IMG/VR virus record: IMGVR_UViG_3300021137_000054
Span: 1 to 34,346 of that record
From: a virus
DNA: 34,346 nt
Strand: one strand, 5' to 3'
Every line of letters begins with the position of its first letter. The stretch's first letter is position 1. Shown in pieces: positions 27,731 through 34,346 of the stretch. A program made the position numbers and the translations under genes. The notes beneath the pieces were generated by a model. The model was not told the origin of the DNA, ran no database searches, and worked only from the letters and a program-made list of their open reading frames with translations.

Positions 27731-27798
27731 GCTGATGTCCTCCATAGACGTTAGAGTAGTTGGGAACGTCAATTCCGTGAACTACATCTTTATTTATC
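27731..27798 (-). ncRNA. Structured 5' leader of GIY-YIG gene (copy C)
   Basis: Minus strand: GATAAATAAAGAT box, outer stem GTAGTT/AACTAC (27756-27761 with 27780-27785), CAC against C, inner stem GGAA/TTCC (27763-27766 with 27773-27776), loop TTGACG; then GTC...GAC around ATGGAG and ATG. It survives although its gene is truncated. Confidence 0.65.
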
Positions 27799-29002
27799 TC
27801 GAATACCTTTTCATTACGATAGTCAACGTTTCAACAAGATCGGAAATCATACCATCGGTGTGGTTCGGAGTAGGGGCGAACCTCAATCGTTCAGTACCAA
27901 CTTCAACTGTAGGAAAATTTATGGCTTGAACGTAAATGTTATAATCATTTAACAAAATATCACTTATCTCTTTGGCTTTCTTTGCATCACCAATTATTAC
28001 TGGAACAATGTGGGTTTTTCCATCCATCACTGGTATATTGTATTCTCTCATAAGAAATCTTAATTTATTCGCACGTTCTTTAATTTTCTCTCTTATTTCA
28101 TTATGATCTTTTAAATATTTCACAGCAGCCAATGCACCAGCACATATTACTGGACTTAGTGATGTTGAGAATATAAACCCAGCCGCAATACTTCTGATTG
28201 CATCTACTACGATGGCATCAGCAGCAATATATCCACCCTGAACTCCATATGCCTTACCTAATGTTCCATTAACAATATCAACTCGATCTTGTAATCCAAG
28301 TTCTTCTAATAATCCAGCACCAGTTGGACCTATTACGCCTATGGAGTGGACTTCATCAAGATATGTTATGGCATTATACATATCAGCTAAATCACAAATT
28401 TCTTTAATATGGCTAATATCACCATCCATACTGTATACACTTTCAAACACTATACAAGGAGTATTCCCATTTTCAACTGCTTTCTTTAAACAACTTTCTA
28501 AATCTTCTAAATCATTATGTCTGAATATTTGTTTTGGTGCTCTACTATAACTCATACCAACAATTAGACTATTATGATTTTTGCTATCACTAATAAATTC
28601 AATATTGTTAATGATCTTAGATAATGAAATCAATGATGACTCATTTGCCACATATGCTGAAGTAAATAACAATGCTTTTTCTTTCTTATGTAATGATGCC
28701 AATTCATGTTCAAGTGCAACGTGGTAATGGCTAGTACCAGATATATTTCTAGTACCACCAGACCCAGCACCAGTCATATCTAATGCTGTTCTCATTGCAT
28801 CTAATACTACTTTAGACTGACCCATGCCCAAATAATCATTTGAACACCAATTGACAATGTTCTTAATAGCATATGGGCCATACCATATTGCATTAGGAAA
28901 TTTACCTTGTTCTCGCAGTATGTCATTGAAAACACGATACTTTCCATTATCTTTTAAATTTTGTATTAAATTGTTGAAAGGAGTTTTATTAATCATTTCC
29001 AT
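27794..29002 (-). CDS. hemA: 5-aminolevulinate synthase (C4 pathway)
   Basis: 402 residues, full length for bacterial ALAS. It condenses glycine and succinyl-CoA to 5-aminolevulinate, the first tetrapyrrole precursor. Seen: WCSNDYLGMGQ, GAGSGGTRNISGT, PLP ring-binding DEVHSIG (D216, H219), catalytic Lys250 in NGTLGKAYGVQGG, and FIFSTSLSP. AONS/KBL relatives share the fold, but NDYLGM, GGTRNISGT and the C-terminal RLRFAPTPNH favour ALAS. All key residues are intact, so it is probably active and would raise host haem or other tetrapyrrole supply during infection. Starts ATG 29002 (ATG 28996 is possible). Confidence 0.93.
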   Translation of the reverse strand: MEMINKTPFNNLIQNLKDNGKYRVFNDILREQGKFPNAIWYGPYAIKNIVNWCSNDYLGMGQSKVVLDAMRTALDMTGAGSGGTRNISGTSHYHVALEHELASLHKKEKALLFTSAYVANESSLISLSKIINNIEFISDSKNHNSLIVGMSYSRAPKQIFRHNDLEDLESCLKKAVENGNTPCIVFESVYSMDGDISHIKEICDLADMYNAITYLDEVHSIGVIGPTGAGLLEELGLQDRVDIVNGTLGKAYGVQGGYIAADAIVVDAIRSIAAGFIFSTSLSPVICAGALAAVKYLKDHNEIREKIKERANKLRFLMREYNIPVMDGKTHIVPVIIGDAKKAKEISDILLNDYNIYVQAINFPTVEVGTERLRFAPTPNHTDGMISDLVETLTIVMKRYSR

Positions 29003-29008
29003 ATTTAC

Positions 29009-29023
29009 CTAAATAGATAATAG
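29009..29023 (+). promoter_or_regulatory. Late-promoter-like box
   Basis: CTAAATAGATAATAG lies 12-26 bases before ATG 29035, with AGAGG as ribosome site. It is a poorer match to TATAAATA than other boxes here. Confidence 0.4.
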
Positions 29024-29034
29024 AGGAAAAATTT

Positions 29035-29292
29035 ATGGCAGCCAACGGAATTTCAACATTATCTACCAAACAAGCTAAGCAAGAACAAAAACTTGCAATT
29101 GCTGAAGCAAAGCGTCAAGGCAAAACTGTAGCAGTTGATGGAACTATTACAGGTAGTTTAGACAATACTAAAAACTATTACAGACCATTACATACATTGG
29201 CAATAAACAATTTACCAACAAAGTATAGTGGCAACAATGTAGTAGACAACCCAAATGTTGGTGGGTTAGTTCAAGGCCGTCCCTGGATATAG
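29035..29292 (+). CDS. Conserved T4-like phage protein, 85 aa
   Basis: MAANGISTLSTKQAKQEQKL with Ala/Lys/Gln helix, then NLPTKYSGNNVVDNPNVGGL and a final GRPWI. Proteins of exactly this layout are common near structural genes of aquatic T4-like phages and are likely virion components; the role is unknown. It diverges from hemA. Confidence 0.8.
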   Translation: MAANGISTLSTKQAKQEQKLAIAEAKRQGKTVAVDGTITGSLDNTKNYYRPLHTLAINNLPTKYSGNNVVDNPNVGGLVQGRPWI

Positions 29293-29302
29293 GAATTAAA
29301 AA

Positions 29303-29623
29303 ATGAAAATGAGTGATATTTTACATAGCATAGCAGATATGCTAGATCAAAAAGATGGTGGTTTAGAAGCACCGGAAAATACAGAAAAATCAGCAGATGA
29401 TTTTCAACATGATGTCGATGACGGTGCGGAAAGTGGTGATAAAGATGCCAATATTGGTAATTTTATCCCACCATTACAAACAAAGCTTGAAATTCTTAAA
29501 AAATCTGCTGGAATGGATAACGCATTTAATCAAGATGATGAATTAAATGATATTAAAAAACTTTCAGGTGTTAAACCTATTGCAATTCAATTTGCAAGTG
29601 AAGATAATGATATTGTAGGATAA
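29303..29623 (+). CDS. Acidic structural-type protein, 106 aa
   Basis: MKMSDILHSIADMLDQKDGG then a very acidic, Gly/Asp-rich stretch (DDFQHDVDDGAESGDKDANI) and FIPPLQTKLEILKKSAG. Acidic and disordered in the manner of scaffold or virion-assembly proteins. AGGAATTAAAAA precedes the ATG. Located between two virion-type genes. Confidence 0.7.
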   Translation: MKMSDILHSIADMLDQKDGGLEAPENTEKSADDFQHDVDDGAESGDKDANIGNFIPPLQTKLEILKKSAGMDNAFNQDDELNDIKKLSGVKPIAIQFASEDNDIVG

Positions 29624-29627
29624 CATA

Positions 29628-32312
29628 ATGTCAATAAGAAAAATTAGAGCAGGACGTATTCCAACTATTTCAGCAAATGAATATATTGGTGAACGTGGAA
29701 CTATATTTTGGAATGAAGATACTGGTGAACTACGCTTAAGTGATGGCATTACACCAGGTGGAAATACAGTTATTGTTGGATTTGCGTCCGAGCAAATAGC
29801 AGGAAGTGTAAAACCAGGTGGTGGATTTACTGTTTCAGCCGATGCAACACTTAGTTTGAATGTTGGATCAATGTTTGAATTAGATATAAACAATGTATTT
29901 CAGCTTAAACCTGCCACTTCTTCACAATTGGGTGGCATTAAAGCAGGTCCTGGTATCGAAATTGCATCCGATGGCACGTTACTTATTGATAGCGCTGGTC
30001 TAAGTTTTAGTTTTGGTGATTTTTATGCATCAGGAAATAATTTTTCAACTGTTAATTTAAATGAAGATGTGAACATCGTATCAAATGGTACTGGAACTGT
30101 TAACATAGTTGGTAATTTTTCAGTTTATAAAACAGACGATACGGTAGCAGGTGCTGAAGCGGTAAGTCCGATTTTTCATATTAGTGGAGATGGACAAATA
30201 CAAATGTTAGTTCCATCTGCAGACCAAAATACTGGTGCATTAGAAATAGTTGGTTCATTAGATGGTGTCTATCAAATTCCAGTTAATACAGGTGTAATGC
30301 TACATATAACAGGTATACCACCCCAAGGAGGAATAGCTACACCGAGTCGTTTATATAACGATGCCCAAGGTTCATATGCATTATATGCTGGAAGAAGATA
30401 TAATGGAACAGCGGTGTCACCATTGCCTGTATTAGCAAATGAACCACTTGTAAGATATGCTGGGGTTGGCTATGCTAGTGGTGGTTGGCCAGGATTTGGG
30501 CCAGCTAGAATGGAAATTAATGCTGGTGAAAATTTAACTAATACTAATCAAGGTGGATATTTAACATTCTATGCTACACCAAATGGTCAAATTGCAAGTA
30601 CAAATAATACTAAATTAGTTGCTAGAATGGATACTACCAGCGGTATTGTATCATCTAAATTAAATGTTGTAAATTATACCGTTATCAATGGGCATTTAAA
30701 TGCAGTTCCTCTGGTTATTAACGTATCTGGTGCAAGTGGAACAGCAGGAACTGCTACATTAACTTTTTCAACACAACCATTCCCACCATTCTTGGTAGGT
30801 GGAAAAATTACTGTTTCTAGTATGAATCCAGCAGGATACAATGCGAATTCGGTGACAGTTACTGCATGTACAACGACATCAGTAAGCTATAGTAATGCCA
30901 CTACCGCAACATTTGTTGCTGGGGGAATTATAACTGGATTGGATACTATTGTTCTTAATTCTGGATTGGTTGGTGCAATTGATAATATTAACATCGGAAC
31001 ATCAACTCCTGGCACTGGTGCTTTTTCTGCATTATCTGCATCAAATGTCTCATCATCTACTGGAGTAGTTTCACTAGGAACATTTGCTGGCTCATTCACC
31101 GATGGCGTAATCATCGATTATGCAAATAGCATAGGTCGTATTAGTGTAGGAGACAATGATGGAATTACATTTTATAAAAGTGCAAATACAACTAGAGCAG
31201 CATTACTAGCAATAAATTCAAATGGAAATTTAACATTATCTGGAAATACATTAACTATATCAAATGCAACATGCTATATAGTTAATACAACTGCAACAAC
31301 TGTTAATTTTGCTGGTGCAGCTACCACATTGAACATTGGAAATTCTAGTGGCACTACTACAATATCTGGTAATTTATCTGTTTCTAATACCATATCTGGT
31401 AGTGTTAGTGGCAACGCTGGAACTGCGACTAAACTGGCAACAACAACTAACATAAATGGAGTTAGTTTTGATGGATCGTTGTCTTCATACACATTAACAG
31501 CTGCAGCAGGAACCTTAACAGGAACTACCTTAAATTCAACCATAGTAAATAGTAGTTTAACAAGTGTTGGAGCATTAACTAGTGGTAGTATAGGTTCTGG
31601 ATTTACTGCAATACCTAACTCAGCGTTAGCACATAATAGTACAACTATAGGTACTACTGCGATTAGTTTAGGTAGTTCAAGTACAACATTAAGTGGTATG
31701 TCTAGTATAACATTTGCTGGTGCAACTAGCGGAACTTCATTATTACAATCTCAAGCAATCGCTGCAACAACAACATTTACTTTACCATCAACTACCGGTA
31801 CATTAATAGGTACAGGCGATACTGGCACAGTATCTAATTCTATGCTATCACATAGCACAATTTCTGGAGTTGCTTTAGGTAATAACTTAAATTCTTTAAC
31901 AACAGGATTTGGATTACAATTATCTTCAGGAACAACATATAATGGTAGTTCATCTCTTACATTAAATAAATATTACACAATAACTGGACCAGTATCTATA
32001 GTATCTAATGCTTATGCGTTAGACTTAGGAACAGCAAATGGTGTTGTTATTTTAGATAACGCTGGTGCTGCATTTACTATTACTATTTCTAATCCGCTAG
32101 CAGGTAGAAATATTCGTGTATTAGTTACATCATTAAAAGGAAATCCAGTAATTACTATTAGTGGATTATCTGCGTCAAATAGTAGTAATGGAACACTTAC
32201 ATTCACTTCAAATTATGGTCCAGGTACTACTACATTTGCATTAATTGAATTCATTTGTACCTCTAGTGCTCTGTCTGGGGTTTATATGAATATATCTGGT
32301 GGGGCTAAATAA
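29628..32312 (+). CDS. Tail-fibre-like virion protein, 894 aa
   Basis: Residues 7-45 (IRAGRIPTISANEYIGERGT, FWNEDTGELRLSDGITPGGN) form the N-terminal domain known from Mtd-type receptor-binding proteins. Next come beta repeats (QLGGIKAGPGIEIASDGTLL), and a long Ser/Thr/Gly-rich shaft with repeats such as NTISGSVSGNAGTATKLATT and LTGTTLNSTIVNSSLTSVG, typical of trimeric fibres. The C-terminus (VYMNISGGAK) has no cleavage chaperone. It probably forms or attaches the host-binding fibre. The next gene overlaps by one base. Confidence 0.85.
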   Translation: MSIRKIRAGRIPTISANEYIGERGTIFWNEDTGELRLSDGITPGGNTVIVGFASEQIAGSVKPGGGFTVSADATLSLNVGSMFELDINNVFQLKPATSSQLGGIKAGPGIEIASDGTLLIDSAGLSFSFGDFYASGNNFSTVNLNEDVNIVSNGTGTVNIVGNFSVYKTDDTVAGAEAVSPIFHISGDGQIQMLVPSADQNTGALEIVGSLDGVYQIPVNTGVMLHITGIPPQGGIATPSRLYNDAQGSYALYAGRRYNGTAVSPLPVLANEPLVRYAGVGYASGGWPGFGPARMEINAGENLTNTNQGGYLTFYATPNGQIASTNNTKLVARMDTTSGIVSSKLNVVNYTVINGHLNAVPLVINVSGASGTAGTATLTFSTQPFPPFLVGGKITVSSMNPAGYNANSVTVTACTTTSVSYSNATTATFVAGGIITGLDTIVLNSGLVGAIDNINIGTSTPGTGAFSALSASNVSSSTGVVSLGTFAGSFTDGVIIDYANSIGRISVGDNDGITFYKSANTTRAALLAINSNGNLTLSGNTLTISNATCYIVNTTATTVNFAGAATTLNIGNSSGTTTISGNLSVSNTISGSVSGNAGTATKLATTTNINGVSFDGSLSSYTLTAAAGTLTGTTLNSTIVNSSLTSVGALTSGSIGSGFTAIPNSALAHNSTTIGTTAISLGSSSTTLSGMSSITFAGATSGTSLLQSQAIAATTTFTLPSTTGTLIGTGDTGTVSNSMLSHSTISGVALGNNLNSLTTGFGLQLSSGTTYNGSSSLTLNKYYTITGPVSIVSNAYALDLGTANGVVILDNAGAAFTITISNPLAGRNIRVLVTSLKGNPVITISGLSASNSSNGTLTFTSNYGPGTTTFALIEFICTSSALSGVYMNISGGAK

Positions 32313-32719
32313 TGAAAATAAGAGAAATAATTAACGAAGGGTTAGCGCAAGATAAAGCAAATTTAATAATTAAAAAATTTATACAGTTTGCACAAGACCA
32401 TTTAGAGTTAGCTGAATTACCTTCTATTTCTCTAAACACTAATTCACACATAAGTATTGAACATAAATCATTTGGTGGATATAGTCCATCTGATAAAAGT
32501 ATTAATGTTATGATGTCTAATAGACATATACAAGACGTGCTTCGTACAATTGCACATGAACTTACGCATTATAAACAAGATCTAAATGGTGAATTAAATG
32601 CGGATAGTGGCAAAGATGGTAGCCCACAAGAAAATTCTGCAAATTCTACTGCAGCTATAATCCTTAGAAAGTGGGGTAAATTACACCCAGAATTATTTGG
32701 ATATGAGGCTATAGAATGA
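32312..32719 (+). CDS. HExxH metallopeptidase-like protein with capsid-targeting N-terminus
   Basis: 135 residues. N-terminus MKIREIINEG fits the T4-like capsid-targeting peptide with an I-x-E cleavage site before Gly. The middle has the zinc-binding HELTH motif (82-86) in TIAHELTHYKQDLNGEL, as in gluzincin-like small peptidases; a third metal ligand may be the later Glu/His. In the head it could act on host proteins after ejection; alternatively it processes virion proteins. Followed by a bidirectional terminator. Confidence 0.75.
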   Translation: MKIREIINEGLAQDKANLIIKKFIQFAQDHLELAELPSISLNTNSHISIEHKSFGGYSPSDKSINVMMSNRHIQDVLRTIAHELTHYKQDLNGELNADSGKDGSPQENSANSTAAIILRKWGKLHPELFGYEAIE

Positions 32720-32720
32720 A

Positions 32721-32743
32721 AAAAGGCCCGTTAAGGGCCTTTT
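32721..32743. terminator. Bidirectional terminator
   Basis: AAAAGGCCC-GTTAA-GGGCCTTTT with T-runs on both strands, between the convergent 32312-32719 and 32746-32994 genes. Confidence 0.9.
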
Positions 32744-32745
32744 AC

Positions 32746-32994
32746 TTATTTCTTACCTACAAATTCATTCATGCTATTTGCAATATCAAGAACTTTTTCA
32801 ATGGTTGGAAAATCTGGTCTGTCTGGTGGAATAGTAAATCTATCTAGTTGTTCTAGCATCAAATATAGTTCATACTCTCTAAATCGTGCATTAAAATCAC
32901 TTATTGCTAAATCTTTAGACATTGCTAGTATATCAGTTCTGATATCATAACCCGTTTTACCACTTGTTTTTACTTCCCTGCTTTGTAATGACAT
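32746..32994 (-). CDS. Conserved phage protein, 82 aa
   Basis: MSLQSREVKTSGKTGYDIRT, then helical, ending IANSMNEFVGKK. The GKTGYDIRxDIL start is shared by small proteins of aquatic T4-like phages. Ribosome site AAGGAGAATATT, own promoter at 33036-33064. Function unknown. Confidence 0.75.
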   Translation of the reverse strand: MSLQSREVKTSGKTGYDIRTDILAMSKDLAISDFNARFREYELYLMLEQLDRFTIPPDRPDFPTIEKVLDIANSMNEFVGKK

Positions 32995-33035
32995 AATATT
33001 CTCCTTGTGTTCTTTAATTAAATAGTAAAAATGAT

Positions 33036-33064
33036 ATTATAGTATATTTTGTTATGGTTGTCAA
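33036..33064 (-). promoter_or_regulatory. Sigma70-type promoter (minus strand)
   Basis: Minus strand TTGACA (33064-33059), 17 bases, TATAAT (33041-33036), 41 bases before ATG 32994. Confidence 0.85.
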
Positions 33065-33069
33065 GTCTC

Positions 33070-33077
33070 TATAAATA
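33070..33077 (+). promoter_or_regulatory. T4 late promoter, exact TATAAATA
   Basis: TATAAATA ends six bases before ATG 33084. Transcription from it would start at or near the start codon, giving a leaderless or very short-leader message; no Shine-Dalgarno is seen. Confidence 0.55.
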
Positions 33078-33083
33078 ATTTAA

Positions 33084-34346
33084 ATGAAAACAATAATTAA
33101 ATCAAGTCAACATAATATCAAATTTGCTAATATTGGTAAACAACTGATATTAAAAGAATTCATTACCGAATATGATCGGGTATTGTGGTGGTTTGTTGAT
33201 TATTTATGGAATAATAAAATCATTTGGGGCAATAATAGAACTTTAGATATCAAAAATAATAAATTAGATGTTCCAAGTTTTATTTCTACCACTGATATCG
33301 ATTTAATTACCGATCTTTCAGCAAGGGCAATTAAATTAGCGTCAGGGGAAGCTCTGGCAATTATCAAAAGTAGAACAGAAAAACGAAGAAAACAATTATT
33401 TGTTCTCGCTAAACAAATGCGTGCTGGTGATAAATCTATTTCAAAATTACAATCAAAAATTGATAGTAATCCATTATCAAAACCAACACGAAATAGCAAT
33501 AATTTAGTAGCAAATTTGGATAGTAATTGCTGTAAATATATCCCAGATACCACTGGTATCTTTGATGGATGGCTGAAATTATCATCACTTGGTAAAAGGT
33601 ATGGACATATTTATATACCAATTAAAACAACAAGGCATTCAAATCAATTAGCCAAGAAAGGTTATAAAATGATTACTAGTTGGCAGATTTCTACTAACAC
33701 TTTATATTCCAGATGGGAAACTACACGAGAGAAATCAACTGGTAGTAAAATCATTGGTGCAGACCAAGGATATGTTACTTGCTTATCATTAAGTGATGGA
33801 CAAACAACTAGTGCTGATATGCATGGTCATGATTTACATAGTATAATCAATAAGTTATCATATAAAAAGAAAGGCAGTAATGGCTTTAAACGAGTACAGG
33901 AACACCGAACAAATTATATCAATTGGTCCATAAATCAATTGGATTTATCAAATATAAAAGAACTCAGATTAGAAAAGTTATTTCAAATGAGAAAAGGTTC
34001 TAATATGGGAAGAAATTTAAGTCATTGGACTTATACACAAATCAATGCACAGATAATGAAGCGATGTGAAGAACTGGGTGTCCCAGTAATCGAGCAATCG
34101 GCTAGTTATAGAAGTCAAAGATGTAGTGATTGTGGATGGACCCAAAAATCAAATAGGAAGGGAAAGGAGTTTATATGCAATCAATGTGGCGTATGCCATG
34201 ATGCCGATATAAATGGCGCCCTAAATCATGAAGCCGACTTATATCGGCTCCCTGTTGGTTTTTGGCAGAACAAATTTAATATCAAGGGGTTCTATTGGAC
34301 TTCTAGAATGGTATTAGATTTATCTGGTGCGGAGCTTATAGTCCCG
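33084..34346 (+). CDS. tnpB: TnpB-like RuvC nuclease (IS605 OrfB family), partial at window edge
   Basis: 421 residues visible, no stop before the edge. RuvC pieces in order: IIGADQGYVTCLSLSDG with D227, LRLEKLFQMRKG with E297, a zinc finger C347-x2-C350...C365-x2-C368 (CSDCGW, CNQCG), and HDADINGALNH with D375: the complete catalytic triad. TnpB is an RNA-guided DNA nuclease whose guide RNA (omegaRNA) usually overlaps the 3' end, here near or past the edge. No TnpA gene is near. Presence in the late region suggests homing or another phage-selfish role. Confidence 0.88.
   Translation, partial: MKTIIKSSQHNIKFANIGKQLILKEFITEYDRVLWWFVDYLWNNKIIWGNNRTLDIKNNKLDVPSFISTTDIDLITDLSARAIKLASGEALAIIKSRTEKRRKQLFVLAKQMRAGDKSISKLQSKIDSNPLSKPTRNSNNLVANLDSNCCKYIPDTTGIFDGWLKLSSLGKRYGHIYIPIKTTRHSNQLAKKGYKMITSWQISTNTLYSRWETTREKSTGSKIIGADQGYVTCLSLSDGQTTSADMHGHDLHSIINKLSYKKKGSNGFKRVQEHRTNYINWSINQLDLSNIKELRLEKLFQMRKGSNMGRNLSHWTYTQINAQIMKRCEELGVPVIEQSASYRSQRCSDCGWTQKSNRKGKEFICNQCGVCHDADINGALNHEADLYRLPVGFWQNKFNIKGFYWTSRMVLDLSGAELIVP

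Noticed and set aside
30887-31543. Minus-strand open frames inside the fibre gene
   Set aside because: They arise from the simple, repetitive codon use of the fibre gene; no ribosome sites and low-complexity products.
33084-34346. Cas12-type CRISPR effector
   Set aside because: Size and motif order fit TnpB; no array, no Cas1/Cas2 and no long recognition lobe.
1-34346. tRNA or rRNA genes
   Set aside because: I saw no cloverleaf arms with conserved TTC-x-A-x-TC loops or CCA-type ends and no rRNA-like stretches; a dedicated tRNA scan would settle weak cases.

Overview
This window is an AT-rich, almost fully coding segment of a large tailed-phage genome (Caudoviricetes, T4-like in its regulation). 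Evidence: very small, tightly packed and often overlapping genes; many phage-type orphan ORFs; T4-type late promoter sequences (TATAAATA or close variants) in front of virion and late genes; proteins that start with a T4-like capsid-targeting peptide; and homing endonucleases. A Gram-negative host is implied by an HldD-like epimerase, a YqgE/AlgH protein and lipoproteins. The 5-aminolevulinate synthase (C4 pathway enzyme) hints at, but does not prove, an alphaproteobacterial host. There are no tRNA, rRNA or CRISPR arrays, and no gene-free stretch longer than about 300 bases.

Layout. (1) 1-12.3 kb, plus strand: an early-type region of about 40 small genes (many single-pass membrane peptides), an AAA+ ATPase, a ribbon-helix-helix repressor-like protein, a P-loop polynucleotide-kinase-like protein and an SPFH lipoprotein. 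It is served by near-consensus sigma70 promoters, all with exactly 17-bp spacers. (2) 8.6-9.2 and 12.4-13.4 kb: two minus-strand GIY-YIG endonuclease genes inserted between host-phage genes. (3) 14.3-21.9 kb, minus strand: a striking array of 29 small genes in four promoter-headed operons. About 22 belong to one diverged family ending in a motif like NWFLLRWS. The codons for this C-terminal motif also form the ribosome-binding site of the next gene, so the array looks like shuffled cassettes. (4) 21.9-34.3 kb: late region with HldD-like epimerase, capsid-targeted proteins (one lysozyme-like, one HExxH metallopeptidase-like), AlgH, HNH and GIY-YIG endonucleases, a DUF454 membrane protein, a secreted DNA/RNA endonuclease, a lipoprotein, HemA-type ALAS (minus strand), virion-type proteins, an 894-residue fibre-like protein, and a TnpB-like RuvC nuclease running off the right edge.

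How it fits together. Early promoters drive the small-gene blocks, which probably remodel the host. Late promoters drive virion, envelope and secreted proteins. Mobile endonucleases (four GIY-YIG, one HNH, one TnpB-like) are scattered between modules. All four GIY-YIG genes share a 5' leader: a late-promoter-like box, a nested hairpin with compensatory base changes, and the start codon. I consider this leader and the cassette-like small-gene array the two most promising undescribed features. Three genes are broken by single-base differences in A/T runs, which may be real decay or sequencing indels.
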